A stretch of 64,000 bases of DNA, from the NCBI GenBank assembly GCA_022113835.1, contig JAILWY010000004.1, forward strand, positions 1,615,501 through 1,679,500, read 5' to 3'. Position 1 is the stretch's first letter; each line of letters opens with the position of its first letter. This document shows, one piece after another, positions 14,901 to 24,180 of the stretch. Source of the DNA: Atopsyche davidsoni (Eukaryota; Arthropoda; Insecta; Trichoptera; Hydrobiosidae). A program made the translations under genes and the position numbers. Under the pieces are notes generated by a model. It worked only from the letters and a program-made list of their open reading frames with translations, made no database searches and was not told the DNA's origin.

Positions 14901-17900
14901 TGCCTTTTAACCGTGGTTAAAATATTGATTTGATATTTGAAATTAAAAATCTCGACCATACAGAAATAATCACACCCAGTCGCGTGCAGACGGGAGCATC
15001 ACGAAAAAAATAAAAATAAATTGAAATTGACAATTGCATGCACAAATGACCGGATACGGAGTGCCGTGCTGGTCGTGCTGAAGCGAGGACCCCGGAAAAG
15101 AGGCTTTAATTGAATCGACAATCAGATTATCTTCATTGCGATTGTACAATCAATTTCCTTTATAATTAAACTATAAATAGGAGTTGCCATTTTTTCTTAG
15201 TGTAATTGACGCGGCGTTCCGGTCGGCTAAGAGAAAATCTTACACATACACACACACACACACACACAAACACACATACACACACACACATACACATATT
15301 AATAAATATACATTTACTTTATATTATACTTTAATAAAATATATAAAATTTATTCAGTGCGCTTTCTTTTTCAGAATTCGCCATCAATGTCTAAAACACC
15401 TGTTAAGACAAAAACGACAATATGAGTGTATTTTTATGGTTAAATAAATAATAATTATATTTTATATTTACAGCACGTGCAGAGTGCTTGTGTATAAAAG
15501 CAGACGTGATATAAAATATAAACAATAATATATTATTATAACCCAGTGGCGTGCATAAATTCCAAGCGTTTGCTCTAAAATATAATTAACCCGACATTCT
15601 AATACTAATTATACATAAACTAACTAATATACATTACTAATGATTATAATTGATTCTTTTCACCTACCCAGGTTTATAAACGACGAGTTTTTTTTTTATA
15701 AACAATTTTAAAAATGTCGATACTTACCAAGCTATTACGATAAAAAAATTATGTAAATATTTATAATACATTATATTTTAAAGAAGGTCACGCTGTAGAT
15801 ATATTTTTTTGCTGAAATTTTTTATCAATTGATAAAAAGGTCTCACTCAGAAATTCGACAATTATGTATTGTTATTAAATTTTAATATTCGCTGGTTCAA
15901 AAAACATTTTTTTTTAATGTATTCATTGCTAATTTTATATTTGTACACAATTCAATGCGCGAACTGATAAATTATAAAACATACGTAAAATGCAATTTTT
16001 ATATAGAACTTGCATTTTTAAATGAAGCCTTTTTATTATTCAAGTATTAAAATATTTATATTGTATATACATTACACATAAAAAAACAGCGTTTAAACGA
16101 TATATAAAATAATTTATTTTGGGGTTACATTACTTAATTCATTTTTTTATAATCAAAAAAAGGATTAAATAATTATTTCACAGATATTTTTGAGGCTGTT
16201 AGTTTTAATTATCATTAATTTTATTTTATACAAAAAAAATTCACTAAAAAAAGGCTTCTACAGACAGACAAAAGCTCTCACCATTTTTTCAATATAATCT
16301 ATTTTTTAACTCAATTGGCTGGAAGATTGCGTTGATTTTTCATCGCAATCTTCTAGCCAGTTGACTATTCGTAATTATTAATTCAGTTTTGAATGAAATT
16401 AAATTGAATTGAATGGTTTATACAAACTCGGAACTGATGATTATTAATAAATTCTGTTTACTTTTTATGCAATTTTTTTCGTTTGTTTTAACTCATGGTA
16501 AAAATACCATGAGTTTAAACAACGTGTATAAAAATCATTGGCCGATAAGCCAAAAAACTAGTAAATAACTCATAAAAATAATCAATATTTTTGACAAAGA
16601 ATACTTGGCGAAATTACATTTTAATACTTTAAATAAAATACTCGAGTGATTTTTCTATATGTTAATTTTTATTGGTGACCGGTTTTGCCAAACTCGCGTC
16701 ATCAAACTCCGTTGAAGTGGGATTTTTAAAAAGATATTTTTAATATAATATCGGAAATATGTTTTTAATATTATTAAAAAAAAATAAAACACCGTTAACT
16801 TGCGTGGACCGCGAATCGAATTTATGCAGGTAGCATTATTATTAATTTTAATTATATTTTTATAAGTAAACGATAATAAATAAATAGTTGTTTAAATATA
16901 CTTTATATATGCGTGTCTAGCATTTTTAATTATTTATGTTAATCTACATACAGGATGTATCATATATAAAGATGCATATTCCGCGAGTTTAAAACCCCCA
17001 GCTCTCCACCCAGACAGGTCGCTCAAAGGTTGCCGACCGCTGGTATCATTGTTAACTCTGTTCGTGACATGAATTTTACTAAATTAAAATTATTATTATT
17101 TAAATAAATTAAAAAATATATATTTAGGTATACTTTATATTTTCCTTTAAATTCACGTATGAAATAAAAATAATCTAACATTTCGTTTTAAATAACAAAC
17201 GAATATAAAAAAAACCCCACACTTTTTATATTCGTGACACAAGTGGGGTTCAAGCCCGGCGCTCTTGCTTTTTCGACCGGCAAGGATTTGAAGAAAAAAA
17301 TAATAAAAATATGATTAAATATTTTTTTGTCGACATTTCATTATAAGTTCGTTACATTCAAATATGTAATAAAACAGATTTTTCAGGTTTAACCAATACA
17401 TACTGGTTTAATTTGTAATACTCCATACTCAAGTGACAAATATGAATAGCCAGTTGGCTAGGAGATTACGAATATTTTTGGTTTGAGTGCATTCATCTTT
17501 CATGGGGTCATTCAGACAAGTCTTTCCTGGTCAATCAGCTGTTTGAATTTATTGATTTATTAGCGACGTTTTACGAGACGCCACTGAAATATTGTACAAT
17601 TTGATCACAATGTTTCTTTTTTCGGACATCTCCTCTCAATGGGTTGAGTGAAATAAGCCTACACCGTGTGCAGGCGTGCTGAACGTGTTAAAAAAAAAAA
17701 AAAAAAAAAACGTCTTCTCGCAGAGATATGCCAATCTTTCCACGGGTCACAAGGTTTGATAGGATAAAAAAAAAAAAAAACAAACATATCAGCCTTTCGT
17801 AGTACCGATATTTACTAATTAAAAACATATACACGCGCGTAATTTATACCGTCGCAAATTATACGTGATGTCTCCAACGCTATTCGTTATCTACAGACAC

Positions 17901-20486
17901 TTGGTATACATGTGCGTGTAGAAGCATTACATTGAAAAATATATATATAATTACCAAGCGATGAGTGATCCACTCCATTATACAATGAAGTCTAAATATT
18001 TACAAACCTTTTTTTTTTTTTTTTTTCTTACATTGATGATGTTGAAATAGTTATTAATAAACCTGAATTATTGCTCAAAAAATTCCTCGAAGATTGTATT
18101 CAGTCATATGCATTCATCATGAATGCATATGATTGCATTCATGATTTGTTAAAAATGTTTCATGTAAATTTTAGTTCATATGAAATTGAGCGCACCTCTC
18201 CGAAATCCAGTATACTCCTCCAGCATAATAGTCCGATTAATTATGGCCTAAACCATTGAGCATGGTTGATAAAATAAAATAAAAACAGCCCGCAGAGCTC
18301 GCGGCACGCCGCCACTGATTTGAAGCATTTTCTGCCATTTCAGCGCCGCGAAGATGAGCAGTGGAAATCAGAAGGAAACTCTCGACCTCCGCGATGCAAC
18401 TTCCGTTGCATTGTGCTGGCTTCCGGTCTGTGGATAATGCATTCAGCCGGCGGTGCCTCGTGGTAACGTAACACGGCGACAGTGATTTTCTTAATGGTTT
18501 CATGGGAAAATCGCATGCATGCCATTCGAGACGTAATTTAATATGTATGACTCAATGTATACAGCGGAATTGATGCTTACGTAAAGAAATACAATGTAAA
18601 GTACAAACAAAACGCACTCTAGTTAAAAAATTGTTTTCTTGGTTCTTCGAGGTTTCGGTCCACGGGCTGGGATCATGAGATGACTCCGGGAGCGAGTCAT
18701 CTCTCGAACTCACCGCACGCCACTGATATACATATATTCTATCAAAAGTCGTTCTAGAAAATTCAGTCCTGATTGTGACGCGTATCCCGGGTTCAAAATG
18801 AAAAAGCGTGTCCTATGTCCACAAAGTGCTAAGCCAACAAGTGGACCACGCCTGCTCTATGTGATGTTTGAAATTTTCAGATGGAAAATGAAATCTCTTT
18901 TAAGGCTTTTAGGCCTATTTTATGCTTTTCAGTTTTCATGTTTTTCAGCGCATTACAGAGACGCTGTCTCCATAGATAGGGACGAATGTCAGAGATTAAT
19001 ATAAAGGAAGGGGGAGGCGGACTGGGGAACAGCGAAAAGTGCACTCCATGGGAAACCCTCCTTCACGAATTGGGAGGGAGGGGGTGTCCGTTAAAGCCGA
19101 AAGTCCGTTATATAAAAATATTTTTTTTTGAAAATACACTATGTATTTAGATATAAATAAAAAATAAAAAATTCTATTTAACTGTCTTCGGACACTCGTC
19201 GTGAAGTGCCGTTGCTGTTTGATACCGACGCGCTTGTTTTCGGTAATCCTACAAAAAATGAATCAACTTTTGTTTGCCCTTTTGAAGTTTGCTATTTTTT
19301 TTTACGGTTGTCACGGTCATCGTCTCAGACCTAACCTAACCTCACCTCGCCCTACTATAAAGCACATCTCCGGCATTGCACTCGTTACTTGCATATCTCA
19401 AAGCACAGCAAGACGGGTATCATTTTCAAAATTTAAAAAAAAATCGTAATTTTCGAGAGTTCACACATAATCATCTTCTATGTGTGAACTAATGTGCCTA
19501 ATCATATTAGTAATAATATAATAAACCCGTAATGCAGCATATGTTGAGAAAATGCCTGCAGGGAAAGAATGCCTTTCTGTCAGGTTCTTTTTGTTTATAC
19601 GTAATTTTTATGTATGGTGGCTGTGAAGGAGAAATAAAAGAGACGCCCCCATAGCCTAGAGCAATGCTACATCGTACCGATTAGAGGGGGGAGGGGGGGT
19701 TAGGTTAGGTTAGAGTTGCAGGAGTTTCAAGGTTTCAACTCTAGAACGTGGTTCCAACAAGACCACTTGCCATACATCCGATCAATCAATTGAAGCTGTT
19801 AACGAATTATTCCCTAATATGGTCATTTCACGTAGAGGCAACATCAACTGGCCCGACCTTAGCCCTCTTGACTATTTCGTATGGGTATACCTTAAAAGTA
19901 GGGTTTATGAGAATAATCCAAAAATTAAAAATGAGAAGATGAGGGGGGGGGGGGGGTTAGGTTAGGTTAGAGTTGCAGGAGTTTCAAGGTTTCAACTCTA
20001 GAACGTGGTTCCAACAAGACCACTTGCCATGCATCCGATCAATCAATTGAAGCTGTTGGCCCCGACCTTAGCCCTCTTGACTATTTCGTATGGGTATACC
20101 TTAAAAGTAGGGGTTTATGAGAATAATCCGGGGGAATAAGATGGGGGGGGGGGGTTGTGCAGGGTTGACTCACCGTCGAGATATCGCGTCCCGTTGAGCT
20201 CGCTGTACTGGGCGCACCCATGGCCGTGGCTCACGTAGCACCCGCTGTCCCTGGAGCCCCCGAGGCAGAGGGCCCCCCCCGGGGCCCAGCGCCCCCCGGA
20301 GCAGAGACAAGCCCCCCCGGAGCCTCCCCCCGAGCTGCCCCCCGAGCCGCCCCCCGCCTCGGCCGGCCGGTCGAAGCCGCTCTGCGCAAACCGCCCCCCC
20401 GCCTTGCCGGAAGCCGCGAGGGCGCAGTTCAGCGCAGCCTGGCCCGCGTTCAGCGTGGCGTTATCCGACACCTTGTACTTCGTCAT
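8738..20486 (-). CDS. SLC26-family (SLC26A11-like) sodium-independent sulfate/anion transporter, 11 coding exons
   Basis: Multi-pass membrane anion transporter, expected to exchange sulfate, chloride, bicarbonate or similar anions at the plasma or an internal membrane. Joining 20486-20174, 12975-12826, 12407-12141, 11557-11337, 11191-11014, 10842-10678, 10558-10371, 10135-10021, 9806-9661, 9469-9293 and 8959-8738 gives 2142 nt, one open frame of 713 residues plus stop, with GT-AG at every junction. The membrane domain runs from about residue 150 to 570. The SLC26 signature at residues 177-198 (starting PQYGLYSS) matches the family pattern except for Cys where Ser is usual near its end. A cytosolic STAS domain (about 582-705) follows. 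The family is normally 600-750 residues, so the gene looks complete and intact. Family assignment is firm. The first exon is supported by phase and a GTGAGT donor only; a shorter protein could start at Met at 12952 in exon 2. Confidence 0.9.
9293..9469 (-). CDS. SLC26 exon 10 (N-terminal half of STAS domain)
   Basis: The acceptor is TTTTCTAG and the donor GTAAGT; phase 0 on both sides. It encodes EYLVITPDRSLVFPSVEYVR and then VVLDANHIQGADFTAAR. These are the beta-strand and helix segments of a STAS domain, with the D-A/C-x-x-I-x-x-x-D-x-T-A pattern of SLC26 proteins. Confidence 0.92.
9661..9806 (-). CDS. SLC26 exon 9 (last membrane helices)
   Basis: The acceptor is GTGTTTTAG and the donor GTATGT; phase runs 1 to 0. 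It encodes KIDLIPAVVTFISCLLIRLE and then a hydrophobic helix GIFIGISVNLLFLLYASARP, the final membrane segments before the STAS linker. Confidence 0.91.
10021..10135 (-). CDS. SLC26 exon 8
   Basis: The acceptor is TTATTTCAG and the donor GTAAGC; phase runs 0 to 1. It encodes YFTPYFYYIPKASLAAVII, a conserved SLC26 helix (the IPKASLAA motif), then AAVIFMVELHVFKPIWRTK, a helix with a cytosolic loop. Confidence 0.92.
10371..10558 (-). CDS. SLC26 exon 7
   Basis: The acceptor is AATTCCAG and the donor GTAAAT; phase runs 1 to 0. It encodes QEMVAIGLCNMASSLVSSMP followed by VSGALSRGAVNHASG, the strongly conserved core of the SLC26 fold near the second inverted repeat, then a helix TGILVLVSLQ. Confidence 0.93.
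10678..10842 (-). CDS. SLC26 exon 6
   Basis: The acceptor is CCATCCAG and the donor GTAAGT; it enters and leaves in phase 1. It encodes GHVRPGLPNITLPPF, a typical SLC26 extracellular-loop segment, then a helix with VVPLLSILENIALAKVF, a highly conserved family segment. N-I-T in the loop is a possible glycosylation site. Confidence 0.92.
11014..11191 (-). CDS. SLC26 exon 5
   Basis: The acceptor is TTGGATAG and the donor GTAAGT; phase runs 0 to 1. It encodes a charged cytosolic loop, then a helix rich in Val and Ala (NILVVVVSAALAY). Its position and content fit the mid-membrane-domain loop of SLC26 transporters. Confidence 0.88.
11337..11557 (-). CDS. SLC26 exon 4
   Basis: The acceptor is ATTCCAG and the donor GTAAGA; phase runs 1 to 0. 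It encodes FLIDFISGPVSVGFTSAAA, a conserved SLC26 segment, then the QVKDILGL motif and a hydrophobic helix CTCIVVLLVLR. It continues the helix begun in exon 3 with no missing residues. Confidence 0.93.
11558..12140. other. SLC26 intron, no recognisable content
   Basis: 583-bp intron of AT-rich DNA with a short TA run near 12040-12060. No embedded gene or element was recognised. Confidence 0.5.
12141..12407 (-). CDS. SLC26 exon 3 (TM1-TM3, family signature)
   Basis: The acceptor is TTTTCAG and the donor GTGAGG; the exon enters and leaves in phase 1. It encodes the conserved LTVGLTVIPQAIAYA helix, the PPQYGLYSS signature, the GPTAI motif and the ELLMGVLQLG helix. These are the hallmark anion-binding region segments of SLC26/SulP transporters. 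Codon use is GC-rich compared with the introns around it. Confidence 0.93.
12408..12825. other. SLC26 intron, no recognisable content
   Basis: 418-bp AT-rich intron between exons 2 and 3 with no recognised element. Confidence 0.5.
12826..12975 (-). CDS. SLC26 exon 2 (end of N-tail, start of transport domain)
   Basis: The acceptor is TTCTTTTCAG at 12976 and the donor GTAATC begins at 12825; the exon enters and leaves in phase 1. It encodes a basic stretch (ALARRARRGCTPKLLRRR) followed by PILDWLPAYRP and DLIAG. The second part is the typical SLC26 segment just before transmembrane helix 1: a P-x-L-x-W-L-P motif, then a D-L-x-A-G motif. An internal Met at 12952-12950 could be an alternative start. 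Confidence 0.88.
13871..14017 (+). repeat. Dispersed repeat (GTGTGTAAAGGATCGG family), copy 1
   Basis: It contains CTCCCCGCTCTTCCCATTCT, GAGTGTGTAAAGGATCGGCA, GCAGTGGACTTGGAATG, AGTATCAGATCTAAACACCA and AAGGAAAAGATTATATAATA, the same order as at 27726 and 60700. Confidence 0.7.
14064..14127 (+). repeat. Retroelement-like 3' tail (TGTTCAGTGAAATGGTC family)
   Basis: TATGTTCAGTGAAGTGGTCG, then AACCTTCTTTGAGGAGAGGC and a GAAGAAG-rich tail. Other copies lie at 24872-24928, 30811-30870, 33778-33842 (minus), 54366-54450 and about 60955-61005. Frames like MFSEMVTTLL followed by a stop suggest the end of a non-LTR retrotransposon reading frame; this is inferred. Confidence 0.5.
14397..14876 (-). repeat. 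Dispersed MITE-like repeat, inverted copy
   Basis: It matches 22260-22745 on the opposite strand over most of its length, including GACGATCAATTACGAAAATA at one end and ACCCTGATATACGCGATTTT at the other. Confidence 0.75.
15241..15298 (+). repeat. (CA)n microsatellite
   Basis: Runs of CA interrupted by TACA and AAACA. Confidence 0.95.
16313..16364. repeat. Imperfect hairpin (24-bp arms)
   Basis: CAATTGGCTGGAAGATTGCG and its inverted partner CGCAATCTTCTAGCCAGTTG pair at about 21 of 24 positions around a 4-base centre. The GCCAGTTGGCTAG-like arm recurs at 17452, 47952 and 63290, so it belongs to a dispersed repeat. Confidence 0.65.
16490..16515. repeat. Perfect 11-bp-arm hairpin
   Basis: AACTCATGGTA / TACCATGAGTT around AAAA. 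Function unknown. Confidence 0.75.
17215..17285 (-). repeat. Degraded SINE fragment
   Basis: On the minus strand GCCGGGCTTGAACCCCACTT followed by GTGTCACGAATAT aligns with the box B and tail of the 32766 SINE. No box A is recognisable. Confidence 0.35.
18105..18131. repeat. Perfect 13-bp-arm palindrome
   Basis: CATATGCATTCAT / ATGAATGCATATG around a single C. Function unknown. Confidence 0.8.
18290..18530. other. GC-richer patch of unknown nature
   Basis: After CTGCCATTTCAG at about 18341 a plus-strand frame of about 40 codons is open, and a minus frame of 88 codons is also open. No known motif. Confidence 0.2.
19069..19145. mobile_element. Fragment of the Tigger-like MITE family
   Basis: GTGTCCGTTAAAGCCGAAA followed by GTCCGTTATATAAAAAT matches the reverse complement of the interior of the 51891 element. 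The termini are absent. Confidence 0.6.
19690..19941 (+). repeat. Unit A of a tandemly duplicated mariner-transposase remnant
   Basis: A G-run and TTAGGTTAGGTTAG are followed by GTTGCAGGAGTTTCAAGG and a plus-strand remnant of the same transposase as 52622-52903 (DLSPLDYFVWVYLKSRVYEN can be followed through one frame). The unit recurs immediately downstream. Confidence 0.7.
19942..20130 (+). repeat. Unit B of the tandem mariner remnant (internal deletion)
   Basis: It starts with a longer G-run and the same TTAGGTTAGGTTAG sequence, then repeats unit A almost exactly. It lacks the ~60 bases between GAAGCTGTT and CCCCGACC. It ends about 45 bases from the splice donor of the proposed SLC26 exon 1. 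Confidence 0.7.
20174..20486 (-). CDS. SLC26 coding exon 1 (N-terminal cytosolic tail)
   Basis: This encodes residues 1-104 and ends at a strong GTGAGT donor (20173-20168) in phase 1. The next exon (12975) starts with the two bases that complete a Gly codon, so the frame carries through. The ATG at 20486 sits in GAATGACG. An acceptor (polypyrimidine run then GGGCAG) lies at 20518, so the exon probably extends to 20517 as 5' leader. The peptide has no membrane segment and is rich in Gly, Ser and Cys, with a GGGSGGSSGGGSGG run near its middle. It is far richer in GC than its surroundings. I do not recognise the peptide itself. SLC26 N-tails vary widely, so its assignment to this gene is an inference. 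Confidence 0.55.
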
Positions 20487-22113
20487 TCTAACACAACAAC
20501 ACCCCCTGATTCTAACACTGCCCAAAAAAAAATATTTCCACCACTTTTCAAGTCTGTTCCAGAAGGTTCGAGTGCAAAATAATCACACACAAGAATTCCT
20601 CTTATGAATATGAACGAGTCTTTATTTCAAGCGTTGGGTGTTAGCAGTAGATGATGATCTTTAGCTCCGAGAAAGCCGAAGGCATCTTTTTGTCAACCTG
20701 CCCGAATCAACGATTCTGCAACAATAAATAAACAATGATTAAATATAAGTAGTAATCACAATTTGGGGAAACTTTCCAAACTATGCTGTATATGGGAGTG
20801 ACTGAAGCTACACCCCCTGGTTTTTTTTCTTTATGGTTCTGATGACACACTTCAAGAAGCCATCCAGTGGGTGTCTCGCCACTGACTTCAGGTCATCCAG
20901 GCACAGGCATCGTGTCCCTGAAGACCGAAGATGGGGCATGAACCCACAAGGTGGATCACTGTTTGTGGAGTAATATCATCACAAGGGCATGTGTCGTCGC
21001 TCGTCATCATACTTCGCCCATATTTGAATACTAAAATTTTGTCGTTTCCCCAAAAACGTATTTTAACAAATCTATAAGCAACACTAAGCTGCAAGTAAGA
21101 GATATAATTTAGGTTGTGCCCGACTTGTGACATCTCCAGTATACAATAACAAAAAAAAAATCATGGACTTTCGCAGTCGTTTCATGAGTTCATCGATTAT
21201 AAAAAATCATATTGCACACATTTTTTGATATCTATAAGCACTTCGCTGCAACTTCGGTTGTGCCTGACTTGTGTCATCTCCAGTAATTGCCTTGTTGTGT
21301 GCAGAAAAAACATTATCAACGTGCATTAAACAGATGCTTTAGCCAATTGTACTACTTTTGCTCTGTGTGCATAGCGTGATTGACAAATACAAAATTCTCC
21401 AAAAAAAATGAGTTGCGTTTGACGGACTGTTACAAAATAGTAAATACGATTAAATTGTAAATTGAAACAGGATTTGTCGTAAAAAAAAAATAAGCTGTAG
21501 TATTTATTTGCAAAAAATCTTAATTACACGGTGACCGCACCTGTAATTAGGATTCATTGCAAACTCAAGTTTTTTTTGTAACAGTCGATTTGTAGTTTTG
21601 ATTGTTGCAGAATGTACACACTCGGGTATTGTGGCATTGCGAGTCGAGTGTGATCGTGTATAAAAAAATAGCACGAGCAATAAAAGTACTAAATAGTACA
21701 TCACTAAAAACATTATAATACTTCCGGATGACAACGCCATTTATACTATCAAAATGAAATAAACGAGGCTGTTTTCCGTTATATTAAAAATGTATCGAAG
21801 AATCACTTGTAATAAATAATATTTTGTAAGTACTATATTATTTAAAACAAATTTTTTAGTGTTTTTCCAAATTTTTATCCCCTCCATAAAAATGAGTAAA
21901 ATCACCAAAAAATATTCAAAACAACAAACTTCAATACAATTGATTTTCGTTTTACTCATTTATTAGGTAGTATTTTTATTTTATTATACACGATCACACT
22001 CGACACGCAATACACCAATACCCAAGAAACAATCAAACGACCTACATAATGCATTAAGCTTCTGAATTACAAGAGCTTCATTCGGTCCTCATCTATGATA
22101 TATATATATATAG

Positions 22114-22242
22114 CAGTGTTTTTCAACCTTTTTGAATACGCGACCCCGACTATTTATTTATTGTACCTACAAACAATTGTGTATTTATTTTTTCCGCGAC
22201 CCCCCGAGTGTGGCATCGCGACCCACAGGTTGAAAAACACTG
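22114..22242. mobile_element. Short hAT MITE (129 bp)
   Basis: Terminal inverted repeats CAGTGTTTTTCAACCT / AGGTTGAAAAACACTG. Flanks ATATATAG (22106-22113) and ATATATAC (22243-22250) agree at 7 of 8 bases. The interior has GCGACCCC runs at both sides. The flank is a TA run, so the duplication alone is weak evidence. Confidence 0.7.
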
Positions 22243-22249
22243 ATATATA

Positions 22250-22748
22250 CAGTAATACCCCGCTTTATGCGAGAGATACATTCTGGAAAAAATCGCGTCA
22301 AGTGAAATTCGCGTATTTCGGGGTTTACGATTAAACAAACGTACATAGGTAAAACTTAATACAAAAAAAATACGAATCATTTGAATCAATCACTTTATGC
22401 AGTATTGCGTGTTATTTTTACTGAAAAATGTATATATTGTCTTTTGGGTAGCGTTTCTTTTACGTTCTTGTAAAATACGTTCATAACACCCAACGCTGTT
22501 TTTAATTGTTATGAGAAGTCAATGACTACATTATGTTCATATACGCATTCTTAAAATAAGAAATTCGTGTAATGCGAGGCATTTTAACGCGAAATTTGAT
22601 ATTCGCGTTATAGTGAAACCGCGCATAACGGGGTCACGTACTGTACGTTATTTTGATCAGTGTGTCCAAGCTACGTCACATCTCGCAATTCGCGTGTCAT
22701 CATACCTTGACAGGGCCGCTTATTATTTTCGTAATTGATCGTCCTCTC
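22250..22748 (+). repeat. Dispersed MITE-like repeat, copy 1
   Basis: It begins CAGTAATACCCCGCTTTATG and contains TCGGGGTTTACGATTAAACA, GCGTTTCTTTTACGTTCTTG, GTAATGCGAGGCATTTTAAC and GTGAAACCGCGCATAACGGG. The right part extends about 110 bp further and is shared with the inverted copy at 14397. Confidence 0.75.
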
Positions 22749-22795
22749 AGAAAGGGGTATTGCTGTATAGCAAGAAGTGGAAGCAAAGTATAGGT

Positions 22796-23223
22796 CAGTG
22801 GCTCTCAAACTCTTTTGGCCCATGGACCTCCTTTTATAGTCAAAACTTGCCTACGGACCCTGGGTGAAAAACTACATAAATTCATATTATAGACTAGTTG
22901 GTGCAAGTATCGAGTCTATTGCGTTCCCGTATTAACCTTCCTGACCCACCGCGATGCCTGTAATTACTTGTATTTCATGCACCTGTCTATATTTATATTT
23001 TATTAAGGACGTAAAAATCGCTAAAAATGTATTCATTGTTATTTATTTTACTTTACTTCCATATTAATAAAAATGTGTCACAATTTTTTAATTTTATATC
23101 AAACCTTGCGCGGACCCCCTGACGTTGTTCAGGGACCCCCAAATCGATTTTAATTTTCCAAGGACCCCCTGAATGATCCCAGGGACCCCCTGGGGTCCGT
23201 AGGGACCACTTTGAGAAACACTG
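22796..23223. mobile_element. hAT MITE (428 bp)
   Basis: The ends read CAGTGGCTCTCAAACTC and, inward from the other side, CAGTGTTTCTCAAAGTGG. Flanks GTATAGGT (22788-22795) and GTATAAGT (23224-23231) agree at 7 of 8 bases. Both ends carry GGACCCC-type repeats. It is the same family as the element at 30054-30385, with a shared interior around CTATTGCGTTC and GACGTTGTTCAGGGACCCC. Confidence 0.8.
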
Positions 23224-23229
23224 GTATAA

Positions 23230-23440
23230 GTGGACGCGTGCCTAGAGGGGGGAAGGTGCTGAAGTCTGGAAGGCTCCAGCGGCGCCGGCGACGGTCGCCG
23301 TCCACCGGAGCGAGCCAAGGCAGCTGCTGGGACGGCAAATTGCTGCACAGCTTCCTGATCTGCCCAGCGGCTTCCCGGTGCCGAGGAGTTCAAGGCCGCG
23401 CCCGGCTTGGACTACCGAAACTCAAACTACGCGCCTACAT
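23230..23440. other. GC-rich island of unknown nature
   Basis: Abruptly GC-rich, next to a hAT MITE, with open frames on both strands (Arg-rich on plus, Pro/Ser-rich on minus). No family motif or splice-bounded exon was recognised. It may be an exon, a regulatory region or repeat sequence. Confidence 0.25.
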
Positions 23441-24148
23441 CTCGATTTCGATACACACCGATAAATGTTTTTGCAGCTCTTCTTTATGTAGTCTACGACT
23501 GCGAAGTATCGAGGCGTTTTTTTTTATAGGAAACACCATGGGTGGATGACCGAAATAATAAGTATAGCACCGTACAGCTGATTGTATGAAGGAAATAGAG
23601 GCATTGTAAGATACTTACGTGGATGCGGAATTTACAAGCCCAGGATGTATAAAAGGACAAAGCAGGAATGCGAGCGATTTAAAAAAATAATGCATATCAT
23701 GAATTTGATAGTTTGACAGTCAATTTCACTGATCTGTCGATTTTATGTCAGTCTATATGAAATGGGTCAGAAACTCTAGCGGTGTCCCATTCCAAGGCTG
23801 TTGCTTTTTCAGCAGCGATTTATCCTTACAAAAAAAAAAAAAACTTGCAATAGTTTTTCAGAGGCTGAGGCATTTGCCTAATTAAATCAGCATATTGGCA
23901 GTACAAAAATCAATGTGATTTTTCATGCTCTTTCGTTACGCCTGTTTTCACGGCCAATGTCGGGCGAAGACAGACAATAAAAAATAAAAAAAAAAGAAAC
24001 ACACGGCTAAAGTAAAAAAATAATTAATATATCGATCTATTATTGCTATAACAAATATATTAAAATAAGTGTTTCTCAGCAGTAACCTAGTTCTATTTAT
24101 TCTATAATATACTATTAAAATACTATTTTTCGTACATAGATATTACTA

Positions 24149-24180
24149 TTAACCCAGATGTCGCCGTGACGGCGACATCG
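24149..24180 (+). mobile_element. Possible piggyBac-like terminus with perfect hairpin
   Basis: TTAACCCA is followed by GATGTCGCCGTGACGGCGAC, which forms an 11-bp inverted repeat with the next bases. TTAACCC plus a subterminal palindrome resembles piggyBac ends. A second TTAACCC occurs at 24664 in the same orientation, so the element limits are unclear. Confidence 0.35.

Larger units (their letters stand above)
12976..20173. other. Long first coding intron of the SLC26 gene, repeat-filled
   Basis: 7.2 kb between the proposed exon 1 and exon 2. It contains a composite dispersed repeat at 13871-14127, a MITE-like repeat at 14397-14876, a CA microsatellite, several perfect hairpins, a Tigger-like fragment near 19070 and a tandem duplication of mariner remnants at 19690-20130. 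A GC-richer patch at 18290-18530 is unexplained. No further coding exon is needed by phase. Confidence 0.5.

Noticed and set aside
19700..19713. Telomeric TTAGG tract
   Set aside because: Only two to three units per site, within a transposon-derived duplication; not a telomere or clear interstitial array.
20220..20582. 120-codon plus-strand frame rich in Pro and Ala
   Set aside because: It is the antisense of the GC-rich SLC26 exon 1; the minus strand has the splice donor and phase match.
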